The notes beneath the pieces are model-generated. The model worked only from the letters and a program-made list of their open reading frames with translations. It was not told the origin of the DNA and searched no databases. Positions 49,257-59,358 of a stretch of DNA of 64,000 nt are shown here, one piece after another. Positions within the stretch are counted from its first letter, which is position 1. Each line of letters opens with the position of its first letter. Both the position numbers and the translations under genes were made by a program. The stretch is taken from NCBI GenBank assembly GCA_025093555.1, contig JAIWNF010000075.1:124001-188000 (forward strand). The letters are read 5' to 3'. The DNA comes from Circinella umbellata (taxonomy: Eukaryota; Mucoromycota; Mucoromycetes; Mucorales; Lichtheimiaceae).

Positions 49257-50345
49257 TTACTACTTAAATAAATATGGTGCATTCTGTCGTAAACCGTCAA
49301 AATAATTTGAATCCCGACATAAAAACTTGAATCCTATGAAATATTTTTGATATGAAGTAATAAACTTTTTAGCACCTAAAATAGGTTTATATTTGTATTC
49401 TAAATAGATTGTCCCATTTTACTTTTGAAAAAATTGATTTTTCATTGAGTTATTAGTGTTCAAAGTTTTGTCGAAATGTCAAATATTACTAAGTAAACCT
49501 GAAAATTAAACATAATGATTATGAGGAAGATAAGATGGCAAAAGCAGTGTGTAACACTAAATAACTAATGGGTAATAAATTATCTGCTAGTACCTATTTG
49601 TCAGTAAATAAAATATACATTCTATCCACTTAAAATTAAAATTCGAAGATACTACAATCATTGTTAGCGTTATATCTATGTATATAATGATATAAAAGAT
49701 GGAAATGAAGCATTTAAACTGGTCGAAAAGTTCACCATAAACCAGGTGTTCATAATTAACATGCTTTTTTTTTCATTTTTTTCCTTTTTTTTAATATGTA
49801 TCTTATTATCCTCTGATATTTTTTTCTCCTAATCTTCTTTTTTCCTTTTTTATTTTTCTTTATACATTATATATATATATATTTTCTTTTCTATTTCCTT
49901 GAAATTTTTCAATAAAATAATAAAACTAGGTCACACTTTGACCATTATTATATGTTACATATGGGACTTGATACCCTTAACCATAGATGTAATATTAACT
50001 GACGGGATTTAATTTTGGACAAATGGCGGTTTAAGACAGAATGCACCATATAAAAACTTTTTATATTTTTTAAGAAATTGTAATATATTATAGTATTAAA
50101 AAATTTTAATATATATATATATATATTATCTTCTTTTTTATTATTTATAATTTACAATTTTGTAATTATTAAGATTTATTATAATCTTTATAAACATAAA
50201 GATTTCTTAAATCTGCAGAATGGTAAGGAGCATATCCCTCCTCTAAGCTAGATTCGACTGGATCGATGCTTAGCTTGACAGAATAATAAAATATCAAAAT
50301 ATTATTGCTTATAATAAATATTTTAAATATTGTTTCTTCTCCTTA
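49257..50345. mobile_element. 1.1-kb insertion splitting the DIRS RT
   Basis: Non-coding AT-rich DNA sits exactly between RT codons ILGK (ending 49253) and TKKETITS (from about 50347). Near-identical 9-mers flank it: TTAGGAAAA at the left end and TTAGAAAAA at the right, a possible imperfect target duplication of MULE-like length. It contains the TIR element at 49275-50048 and a hairpin-rich segment at about 50210-50285. Confidence 0.65.
49275..50048. mobile_element. Non-autonomous TIR element (MITE-like), TA-flanked
   Basis: The left end TGGTGCATTCTGTC is inversely repeated at the right end (GACAGAATGCACCA). The match extends inward over roughly 55 bases with gaps (TAAACCG, then GAATCCCGACA against GACGGGATTTA). 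A TA dinucleotide flanks each end, as with Tc1/mariner-type insertions. No ORF inside, so it would have moved in trans. Confidence 0.75.
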
Positions 50346-50346
50346 G

Positions 50347-51652
50347 AAAAAACCAAAAAAGAAACCATTACATCAACCAATATAGTCATTCACCACTTAC
50401 AAGATTTAGGGTTCTTAATCAACTTCCGAAAGAGCTCTTTAACACCATTGAAACAATAAGGCTTCTTAGAGTTTTCTTTTAATACTACCAACATGAAAAT
50501 ATTAGCACCACAGCTAAAGATTTACAAACTACTACAAAGAATAAAACAAGCACTACAAACTCAGACACAAAGAAGTTGCTGATGGATAGTAAGCCTACTT
50601 GGGAAAATGACGGCACTAATTCCAGCAGTTGGGGAAGCACTCCTTCACATAAGATACCTATAGAGGGATCTGTGAAAGCATTACAACTACATCATCAGAA
50701 CTGGGAAAGAACTTACAAATTGTCCTCTCTAAGCATCATAGAACTCTAATATTGGAAAACTTTTATCACCACCAAAAATGGGTTACCAATAAGACAGATC
50801 ACTGAATTTCAACACGACCTATTGATTCATGTCAATGCATCTGATATAGGATAGGGAGTAAGCTCCCCGAAGATTCAAACAGGAGGAAGATGGACCAACA
50901 AAGAAAAAGGAAAATCGATCAATGTCAGAGAACTGAAGACGATCCTTTTTGCATTACAACTCCATCCAAATGAATTTGCAGGGAAAAAATTGAAGATCAT
51001 GTGCGATGTGCAGCAACATGACTGCAATCAAGTATAAACAAAAGCAGGAGGAATAAGCCCTCCTTTTCTTCAAGAACTAGCACTACAGATTCAAGATATT
51101 ACAAATCAATATCAGTTACAAATACAATACCAATATATAGCAGGGGTCAAGAATATCGAAGCAGACAAATTGAGCTAGAAAACTTTCAACTTGTTATAAA
51201 GCCAAGATTCCCTTAAAATTATTTCAACTAATCCAAAAGAAATAGGGTCCATTAATGATCAACATGTTTGCTGCCTGAGAGAATTACCAACTTCCAACAT
51301 ATTGGAGCTTTCGACCCAATCCATACTCACAAGCAATCGACACTTTCCACCAATCATAGACAAGACCAGACCTTTATTGCTTCCCACTGTGGAGACTCAT
51401 CCCATATGTATTACACAAAATCAAACAGGACAAGACGCTGAAGATAGTATTAGTTACTCTATTTTGGACAGCTTAACATTAGTGGCCAACACTAACAAGG
51501 ATGACACAATTGACAAGACCAATTCCCTTCCAACTCAATCAATGGATGATGATCGCTTGGCAATTATCGGGGAAACGCAAAAGGAAACTGGCTTAGTAGA
51601 TGGATCCATAGACTTTCTAACAAGATCAACAAGAAAATCTACAAATAAATAA
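50347..51652 (+). pseudogene. DIRS RT C-terminal / RNase H-like region
   Basis: Protein-like sequence resumes after the insertion (IVIHHLQDLGFLINFRKSS) and includes LLIHVNASDIG, GRWTNKEKGKSINVRELKTI and YIAGVKNIEADKLS, typical of the RNase H region that follows RT in DIRS elements. There are numerous stops; the last open frame is 51302-51652 (116 aa), a Ser/Thr-rich linker towards the recombinase. Confidence 0.7.
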
Positions 51653-51794
51653 TATAATTAGCAATGGAAAAGATATGTACAATGGTGCTAACAACAAACT
51701 CCAGTCATCAATCCTCGACAATATAGCCCAATTAATGTATTCAATTATTTAATTCACCAATGACACCTTTCAACTTCTCATTTAAAGATCATCC

Positions 51795-52513
51795 ATGCAG
51801 CAATCACTTCAGTTTATACAACTCTTCATCCAACAAAAGGCAATTTGTATCCCAAAACAGCACCAATTAACGACTTGGGATTCCAATGATCTTTTCACTT
51901 TCATACTACACAAATATAAAGATATTCAAACACTCACTTTATCTGATTTACAACAAAAAACACTTTTACTATTAGCTTTATCAACAATGGCTTGTCCCTG
52001 CCCAGACCTCGGTCAACTTCAACATAGAGATGTACTTTTTGAAAGGAACAAAGAAAATCACGTTATAAAAATGACACTTTACTTCCAACAACCAAAAGAA
52101 ACACAAGTCAGGACCTCAGGACCATTCTATTACAATGTCTTTCAAATCAGGACATCTGTCCTACCACAACCATTTTTTTATTTTTACAATGTTCATCTCA
52201 CCTTCGCCAAAATTTACCAATCTACCACACACTATTTTTATTCTATTTTGAGGATACCATCAAAACAAGATTAGTAACACCAATAACGATTGCAAATTGG
52301 ATCAAAACACAAATGCAAAATACTGGTATCAATATACAACTATATAAACCTCATTCAATCTGTTCAGCTTCAAGCACAAAAGCTGTAGAGCAAGGTCATT
52401 CAATTTCTTCTGTCAAGGAACATGATGGTAACTGGAGCCGCAAGGCTAATACTTTCGAACGATATTATTACAAACCAATAAATTCGACATTATCAAGCAC
52501 ACAAATCACTTAA
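51795..52513 (+). pseudogene. DIRS tyrosine recombinase
   Basis: Two frames (51795-52274 and 52313-52513) carry recombinase sequence. The C-terminal catalytic part reads HSICSASSTKAVEQGH, then WSRKANTFERYYYKP with the nucleophile Tyr region intact. The Arg of the usual HSIRSAS motif is Cys here (a CGT-to-TGT type change), which would disable the enzyme. Confidence 0.75.
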
Positions 52514-52547
52514 TCAATCTTACACAATATGGAAAATTGTACAACAT

Positions 52548-52688
52548 TGGAAGTCAGAGCGGAGGCAACTGAGGTTGGTTTAGGAACGACAAGCAACCAA
52601 TATGTTGCCAAAGCGAAGACTGAAAATGTGGTATGACCCTCCCAATAGGTTTCCTGGTTTCAATGATTGAATGAAAGGAACACCACCC

Positions 52689-52719
<31 letters not shown>

Positions 52720-52864
52720 TAGACATAGATAATAACTTAGCTAGCATAGAAAGATGTAATGATATAGAAATACAAACAAATATTATATATATAAGAAAAA
52801 TAAAGTGTCGCTTCAAGAGCCTAGTACCACATTTTCAGTCTTCGCTTCGGCAACATATTGGTTT
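52548..52864. repeat. DIRS internal complementary region and right inverted repeat
   Basis: 52548-52597 is inverse to 47521-47570; 52595-52631 is inverse to 52828-52864 with one mismatch, forming a potential hairpin that spans a (TA)n tract; 52748-52829 is the right ITR. This arrangement is the template proposed for circular intermediates in DIRS elements. Confidence 0.8.
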
Positions 52865-53269
52865 TAGACAAAAGTGTTTTCTGGAAAATCTTAGTATTAT
52901 AAAAATAGCTGATGCATTTTAAATTGCACACTATTTAAGACATATTTAGTTGATTAATTTATAGAAGTTTTTCTTTTCATTTATTTTTCTTTATTTAAGT
53001 TTTGCATATGTTCTCATTTAATATTTGCTTTTTTAATATAAATAAAGAGAAAAGAAAATACAGAACATACAATACAAAATACAACAAAAAGGTTCAATTG
53101 GACATTTAAAGTGCCAAACTTTTAAGTGACATTAGCAAGAAATACATTTTGATTGCAGTTTCCATAAAAGGGAGGCGTTACATGACAGATAGATAGACTG
53201 ACCATTCAAAAACCACTAAAAAAGCACCTTAACTACTAGAAAATACACAATCTTCTTGTCTTCGTCATA

Positions 53270-54060
53270 TCTATGGCTGTAACAACCAATGCTCATCCAC
53301 AAAAGTCATGCAACATCTTGTTAATCTATCACCAATGACAATACGAGCTTTTATACTACAAACAAAGTTTCTTAATTGCACCTGATGGCTACCATATGAT
53401 ACCCTTTTATGTGCACTACTACCAAACATGAATATAATAAATACCAGCCGACTCCGTCAACTAAAACAAACAACACTATGACACTCATTGCCAGATCAAA
53501 TGGAGCCATATAACAACAAAACAATCACTAGTTACTGGATTCTTCCAAGCATCAAGGAATGGACTCGGATCAACATTATTACAAGCATGTCACTCTTACC
53601 TTAGCATTGACCCCATCGTCTGGTTACTGATGAAATACAGCCAACGTAGTCACCTAATAAGATGGCGATTAGGATGGATGCCATATGGCTGTACATCTTC
53701 AATCTGCCGAAACTGTAACAGTCATCTACACTTATCTCGCCAACATGTTATATATTGCTTCAATGTTCATACAACTCTTAACGTTCCATATGTTGTTCCT
53801 GATCCCATCTCCTTTACTCTCAACTCACTACCAACTAAAAAACCAACAACCAGTTCTGCCAAACGACATTGGGAATTCCTTTGGCCTTGCCTCATCACAC
53901 TGATGAAAGAAATCGACCAGCTCTGCCATGACAATGACTTATGAGAAAGTGATTCCATACACCAACCTACCATCAACAATAACTTTATTATGTGGATAGA
54001 TGACTCATCTTCTAATTTCAATATAATCTTACCTACTGTCTCTCCAACTATTTCTTGATG
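53270..54060 (+). pseudogene. LINE ORF2 3' fragment
   Basis: The frame 53630-53944 ends with HLIRWRLGWMPYG, a CxxC-type cluster (CRNCNSHLH..RQHVIYC) and FLWPCLITLMKEIDQLCH. These correspond to the C-terminal end of the minus-strand LINE in this window (RLVKWRLAWLPP; LWPALLSLLLRIDE). Only the 3' end is present, as is common for 5'-truncated LINE copies. Confidence 0.75.
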
Positions 54061-54536
54061 AACATCTTTCTAATTTTTCTATATCATATTATAGCATCAT
54101 TATCATTACACACATATCTACTAAAAAAAACAGAATATTATCATATCCGAATATTATACACTTCCTGAATCACCTTTTTCTCTTTTTCTTTTTAGCACTC
54201 TCTTTCCATTAGATAGCACTCTACCCCTAACATAGTTCATTTTTTCCTTTTAATTCATTTTCCCCCTCTGTCTTATGGGATTTTTTTTCGCCACTCACTG
54301 GCTCATTGTGATCTGGCTTTAGTGGACATGCGATTTGTGAAGCGCTCATTGAAGCCTTTATTGTTTTGTAAATAATAAATAAAAATATTAAGTTTGATAC
54401 AGACAGTAGACAGACGGATTAGATGGATAACTCTTCTTTTGCTATTCATCACTTTTTCATGAAAATAGCCTTATATAGTAATAGCTTAAACAACTTTTCT
54501 TTATTTTTCTTTTATCACATTTTTCCAAGCAACTCT
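54061..54536. other. Junction between two LINE fragments
   Basis: Low-complexity T/C-rich and A-rich sequence without a gene. It probably holds the 3' UTR of the truncated LINE and the 5' end of the next one. Confidence 0.5.
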
Positions 54537-56020
54537 ATGCCACAAGCGCTTGAGAAGCCCACACCAAGTGAGGTGGAGCTTTTGCACACCAACTTCAACA
54601 AGTACCATTTGATACTCACCTGCCCACAGTGCCATCGAGCAGGCCATATTAAAAATAATGGGCTTATACACTCTGAACTAAAAATGCCTACTTTTCACTG
54701 CACCCACTGTGATCAATAAATTAATCATATGCAGATACAAGAACGTATCCAAGCTACAACCCTGACAATATTGGGTACTGTCTCTAACTCTATTTTTCTT
54801 TCCATACATGCAACTTCTTATCAATCAACTCAACAACCAGCCGATATCTTACATACCATCCTCCAACAAATCGCAGAACACAGCAAACACCTTGATGACC
54901 ATACCGAAATTGCTCACCTCCAAAAAGAACTATCTGTAGCCAACATATGTATTGCTGATTTGGAAAAAGTTAATGCACAACTCTCAGCACAGCTCAACAC
55001 CTAATAAGAACCTCTCTCTTATTTTGGGTCACAAATCGATCTTGACCAACTTGACACCCAACCACTAAAGCTTATCTCAGCAACCTCAGCCAAAAATAAC
55101 TCACACCTACCCTCCATAAACCCATAGACCAACTCAGCTCATATCAATAATACCATCAAACAAACCACTACAAAGAAATATAATATAAAACGCGAGGCAA
55201 GCAAAGAATAATCAGCCATTTGTTTCTTCCAGCCTCCTTCTGCCAATCAAGGGTTCTATTATCTTCATTTTTACACCAGAACGTACATGCCAATCGGCCA
55301 AGTGCGTCACTACTTGTGCAGCATAAACATCAACAATGGTCATATTCTTGATATTGTTGTATGGCACACGTCAATCCTTCATCTCAGATAATTAAAACAT
55401 AAACTATATGTAAAAAACACTATAATAATCTTACATCGTCGGTTGCTTTCTAAATACACAAATAATAATTCTACCACAATAACACTTTATATACAATATA
55501 CAAATATAATAACTAAACATAATTTATTTATTCACAATCATAATACACAATTTAACATTATATAACATTATCTACAAATACAGGAAAATACACATCTAAA
55601 ACATATATATATAAAACTTACTTGTAATAGAATTAATTATTATATATCTTTTTGTCTTAATATTATTATTATATAATAAATCACCTGAAAGATTCTCACA
55701 AGATTTATTTTGTTATCAATTTTTATACTTACCTTATTTCCTGTTAAATTCATATCCATAAATACCACAGATATATATTATCCTGAAAAAAACATTTTAG
55801 CACTTCTCATTCATAATGACTTTACAGAAGAGCTTAAATTCCAACTAGATCAACATAGTATTACCCCAAAACTTCCTATGATCCAACATCACCAGATAAT
55901 CTACATTATAAGAAATTTCAAGTCATGCCCACCTAAGACCATACTTATATAGCCTTTCGACTTTATGTTGAAAGGATGGAACGCGCAGTCTGTAATATAT
56001 AATACCCAGTATCTCTTACT
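54537..56020 (+). pseudogene. LINE ORF1 (5' fragment), broken
   Basis: ATG at 54537 (MPQALEKPTPSEVELL) leads into a zinc-ribbon-like pair of Cys motifs (CPQCHRAGH...CTHC). A coiled-coil stretch (HLQKELSVANICIADLEKVN) and, at about 55750-55900, DIYYPEKNILALLIHNDF follow. The last is homologous to DIYFPAKGTVAFLIHSGF in ORF1 of the minus-strand LINE. Stops at the end of the Cys region and several later ones inactivate it. It is a different copy from the fragment just upstream, because the order is 3' end followed by 5' end. Confidence 0.7.
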
Positions 56021-56203
56021 GTTGCACATGCCTTCCTTGAACATGGGTGGATCTCTGAAGAAACCATAGCTGAACTTGCACCAAATAATTACAGTAAAAA
56101 AACTTCAATGGCTCCCTTTTTAAGGATGATGGCTCTATGCAAGATGCATGCCCTTAATTTACGCAAGCCTTGAATTGTGTGCTCCTAAACCTCAAATTTT
56201 ATT

Positions 56204-56219
56204 GGCCAGATATCTGGCC
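56204..56219. repeat. 16-bp perfect palindrome
   Basis: GGCCAGATATCTGGCC, GC-rich against its surroundings and 130 bases before the MULE start codon. It is flanked by ATT on the left and TACCAAT on the right, so the symmetry nearly extends further. Confidence 0.8.
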
Positions 56220-56348
56220 TACCAATAAATACCATTATGACTGCTATTTCCTCATTTGACTTTGGCATTTTGACTTAGTTTTTTTTTTAAAGTTTTTGTT
56301 ATCTAGTCTTTATTTTTTTTCCCTGAATTTTCTTTGATCTATAATAAT

Positions 56349-58560
56349 ATGGAAAACTATCCTACTACTACATTTATCACTCAACCTGAAAATGATGGTA
56401 CACCTATAACGTTAACTGTTCCAAGATTAGAATATCGTGATAAGATCAAAGATTAAGAAGCAATTTACAATTGTAAATTTTATAATAAGATTAAAAGTGA
56501 TGGTAGACGTAGACTTAAGAATGATGAATATGTTGAACATGGATATATATATTCTCCACTTAGTCAAAAACGCAGCAGAGGAAATGAATCATTCATTTTT
56601 AATGAAGTAATATTTTTGATAATTTGTTTTATATACATAATAAGATATTTTCTTTTATAAGTATTTATTAATTTATTTATTTTTATTATATGATTAATTA
56701 AATATATATTAGCGCTTTGCCTGCCAATGAAGTGGTCCCCTCAGGAGAAAAACCATTTTGTTGCAATTGTCAGGCAGGATTCACTACCTTTGTTAATAAA
56801 GACAGTGAAGACAAGAACATGATCACGATACAATACCAGTGTCAGCATACTGGTCATGAACCTGGCAGCAACATAGATACAATATCCGGTACACTCCCTT
56901 GGTTTGTGATGGAATTCATCTAAGCTCAAATGGAGAAAAGTCTTACCTGGAGAAATATCAAATATATGCTTCATCTTGACAAGGGTGTTCTTGAAACTAT
57001 CTTGGATAGCGAAGACTATAATCAATTACCACAATCAGTGAGAATTGATTATCATCATGTCTATTATGTAATGAAAATCCATCTTAGACGCCAATCCCAA
57101 TATCATCCTTCGATGGCAAACAGTCTTATTAAATGGGGTACTAAAATCCAAAACAAAAGAGGATATTTCACCTTGAAAAATCTCGATAGATATGAAGAGG
57201 GGATGTTCTTTTTTGCATTCATGTCACAATGGCAATTAAAGATAAGATAATCGATACAAATAAAAATATATGATAAATTTACCTAATCAATTATATATTC
57301 GTTATTATATAGCTATTGAAAGAGAATGGGGATCTTGTATGTCTTAATTCTACCTATAAAACTTGTGTGGATGGTACCAATCATGACTATTATCTCTATA
57401 TATTTGTAGCAAGATGCAGGATTACTGAAAGGGCAACCATTAACATGGATGATTACAAATTCACAAGCTCAATATCCAATCTTGTATTGGCTTTAATAGA
57501 TTAAAGATGGGCATAGATACATACAATCCTGTGTTATGATTGACGACTCTAATACAGAGATAGTTGCTATTAATAAGACATATAATACTGTAAATGATAA
57601 TGTATCATTTGGCACATACACTGGCAATGTGAAGATACAAATCTGTCATTGGCATGTCCTTCGTGCATAGAAGAAAATATTCTTACCAAATTCACAGCAA
57701 AACCATCTACGCCATCAAAAACTCTGAAGAAAAGAGAGAAAGGCATGAAGCAGCACTCTCCCTAATCATGAATGTAATGAGAGCAGAAACACCAGTTGAT
57801 TTTGATCTTAAATATGAAACGTTTGAGATCTGGTGCATTGATGTTGATGAAGAATGGGACGGCCCTAAGCTGTATCAATACTTTGAGAGAGAGATTCTTC
57901 AGAAACGTGAAAAATGGAGCTAAGCATGGCACAATGTAAGTTTTTTTTAAAAAAAATAGAGACATTCTTATGTAGCATTTAATGATTCCTGTAGCTTACC
58001 ACATATAAAAAAAGCTTCATCACCATGTAAACACAAATAATACATAGAGACTTGGTACCGTCAATTGAAAGAAGTTTATTTGCCAAGTTTGAGAAGGCAA
58101 CGAGTAGATGTACTTGTATACATTCTTTGGGGTCTTGTTCTCCCTGACTTGATGCAGGATCACCTTTGTATGGTAGCCAAATTCGGGCTTCGTACAATGA
58201 ACAAAGCAGAAAGTACAAGACTTGCTCGTGTCAATGAGTTAAATGGTAAACATATTTTCACTGATTTATCTAACAGATATTTATCTAAATTCTTATTGCA
58301 AACTATAGAAGAAGCTGCTGCAAGAATCGCCAGTCAAGAAGGTAATACGATCAAAGTGCTTTCGTTTACTGATGAAAATATTACCTACGATGTTTTGATT
58401 GATGCTGATGACGATTTTATTGTTTCTTATACTTGCTCGGACAATCAAACAAATGATTCATTATGCAAGCACATGTATTTGGTATGTATTAGTACATGCA
58501 CATAATAGACATCCTCTGGAACTGGTACTAATTTTTGTATAATCCAGGTGAATCGTGTTC
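56349..58560 (+). pseudogene. MULE-type transposase with SWIM-like zinc motif, decayed
   Basis: Starts MENYPTTTFITQPENDG and is interrupted by TAA at about 56454. Later exons or fragments: 56717-56923 (PFCCNCQAGF), 56930-57250 (helical, YHPSMANSLIKWGTK), and 57316-57504 (ENGDLVCLNSTYKTCVDG, DDE-region first Asp zone). Next come about 57640-57925 (WHVL..ENILTKFTAKPSTPSKTLKK in mixed frames) and 58065-58505. The last ends with a SWIM-like motif, SYTCSDNQTNDSLCKHMYLV, in which the first Cys of CxC is Tyr. Mutator-like transposases have this order. Frame changes show it is inactive. Short introns may also be present, so fragment limits are approximate. Confidence 0.75.
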
Positions 58561-59358
58561 CTCAATATTAGCTTGACCGGTCTAACAGCTCCTTTTTCTT
58601 CATTATCATCATCATCATCTTCACAAATACAATAATAACAGCAATGTCAGGCCATAGAAACAGAAGAGGCTTTATCTGTGGCACCTCAAGCCCTTCATAT
58701 CAGGCTATAGAGAGGTATTGTATAAAAAACCATGCTGATTTAGCAATAATAATTTAAATAATGTTGATACATATATATACATAGATCTCTAGATTTCTTT
58801 GAGGAGCTAAAGATCCAAGTTCAAAAAATGAAGGATATGAAAACTGTATCTGTTCATATCCTCAATCGAATTTCCACAATGTTTTAAAATGAAACAAATG
58901 AGTTTAAAAGCTGAAATAGCAGAAATGGCCCTTCGAATCACCAGCCCCATTATTAAAAATATTATTATATGAATATTAATATTAATATGTCAGATTGATA
59001 GATGCATTGTTTTTAGTGATTTTTTCTAAGAGAAGTGGGAGAGAAAAAAAAACATGAAAAAAAAAATTACATCATCAGGCTTGATGGATTTGAATGTGTT
59101 TAATTGGTTCTGAGCAAGAAAGCAGCAAAAATAAGTAGCAGCTAATGGAAATTAAGGTTTAGAGGCGCACAATTCACGTTTTCGGTAAAAGCTTTGGTCG
59201 GAAATTGAATGGTGAGGAGAAAACAGGATTTTTGGATGATATGAAAATAAAATAAAAAATAAAAGATGGTGATAAAGTAAGAAAATGATATATACAAAGC
59301 AAAGCTAGAAAAGAGCTAGATACAAATATTGATTTTGGTACAATAGGGAAAAATACAA
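58561..59358. other. MULE 3' flank and LINE 3' UTR zone
   Basis: Traces of MULE C-terminal sequence (SLDFFEELKIQVQKMKD at about 58790-58840) are followed by AT- and A-rich DNA without a gene. Inverted repeats marking the MULE ends were not found by eye. Confidence 0.45.

Larger units (their letters stand above)
47521..52864 (+). mobile_element. DIRS-type tyrosine-recombinase retrotransposon, degenerate
   Basis: Order along the + strand: gag-like frame, reverse transcriptase, RNase H-like region, tyrosine recombinase, then an internal complementary region. Diagnostic RT and recombinase motifs are visible (separate entries). Termini are inverted and split in DIRS fashion: 47574-47655 pairs with 52748-52829, and 47521-47570 pairs with 52548-52597. 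No LTR or integrase is seen. Many stops and frame changes, and an internal insertion at about 49.26-50.35 kb, make it non-autonomous now. Outer borders are estimates taken from the paired repeats. Confidence 0.85.

Noticed and set aside
53605..53925. CTGATGA motifs suggesting hammerhead ribozymes
   Set aside because: They lie within or beside LINE coding sequence, and no matching GAAA core or stems were found.
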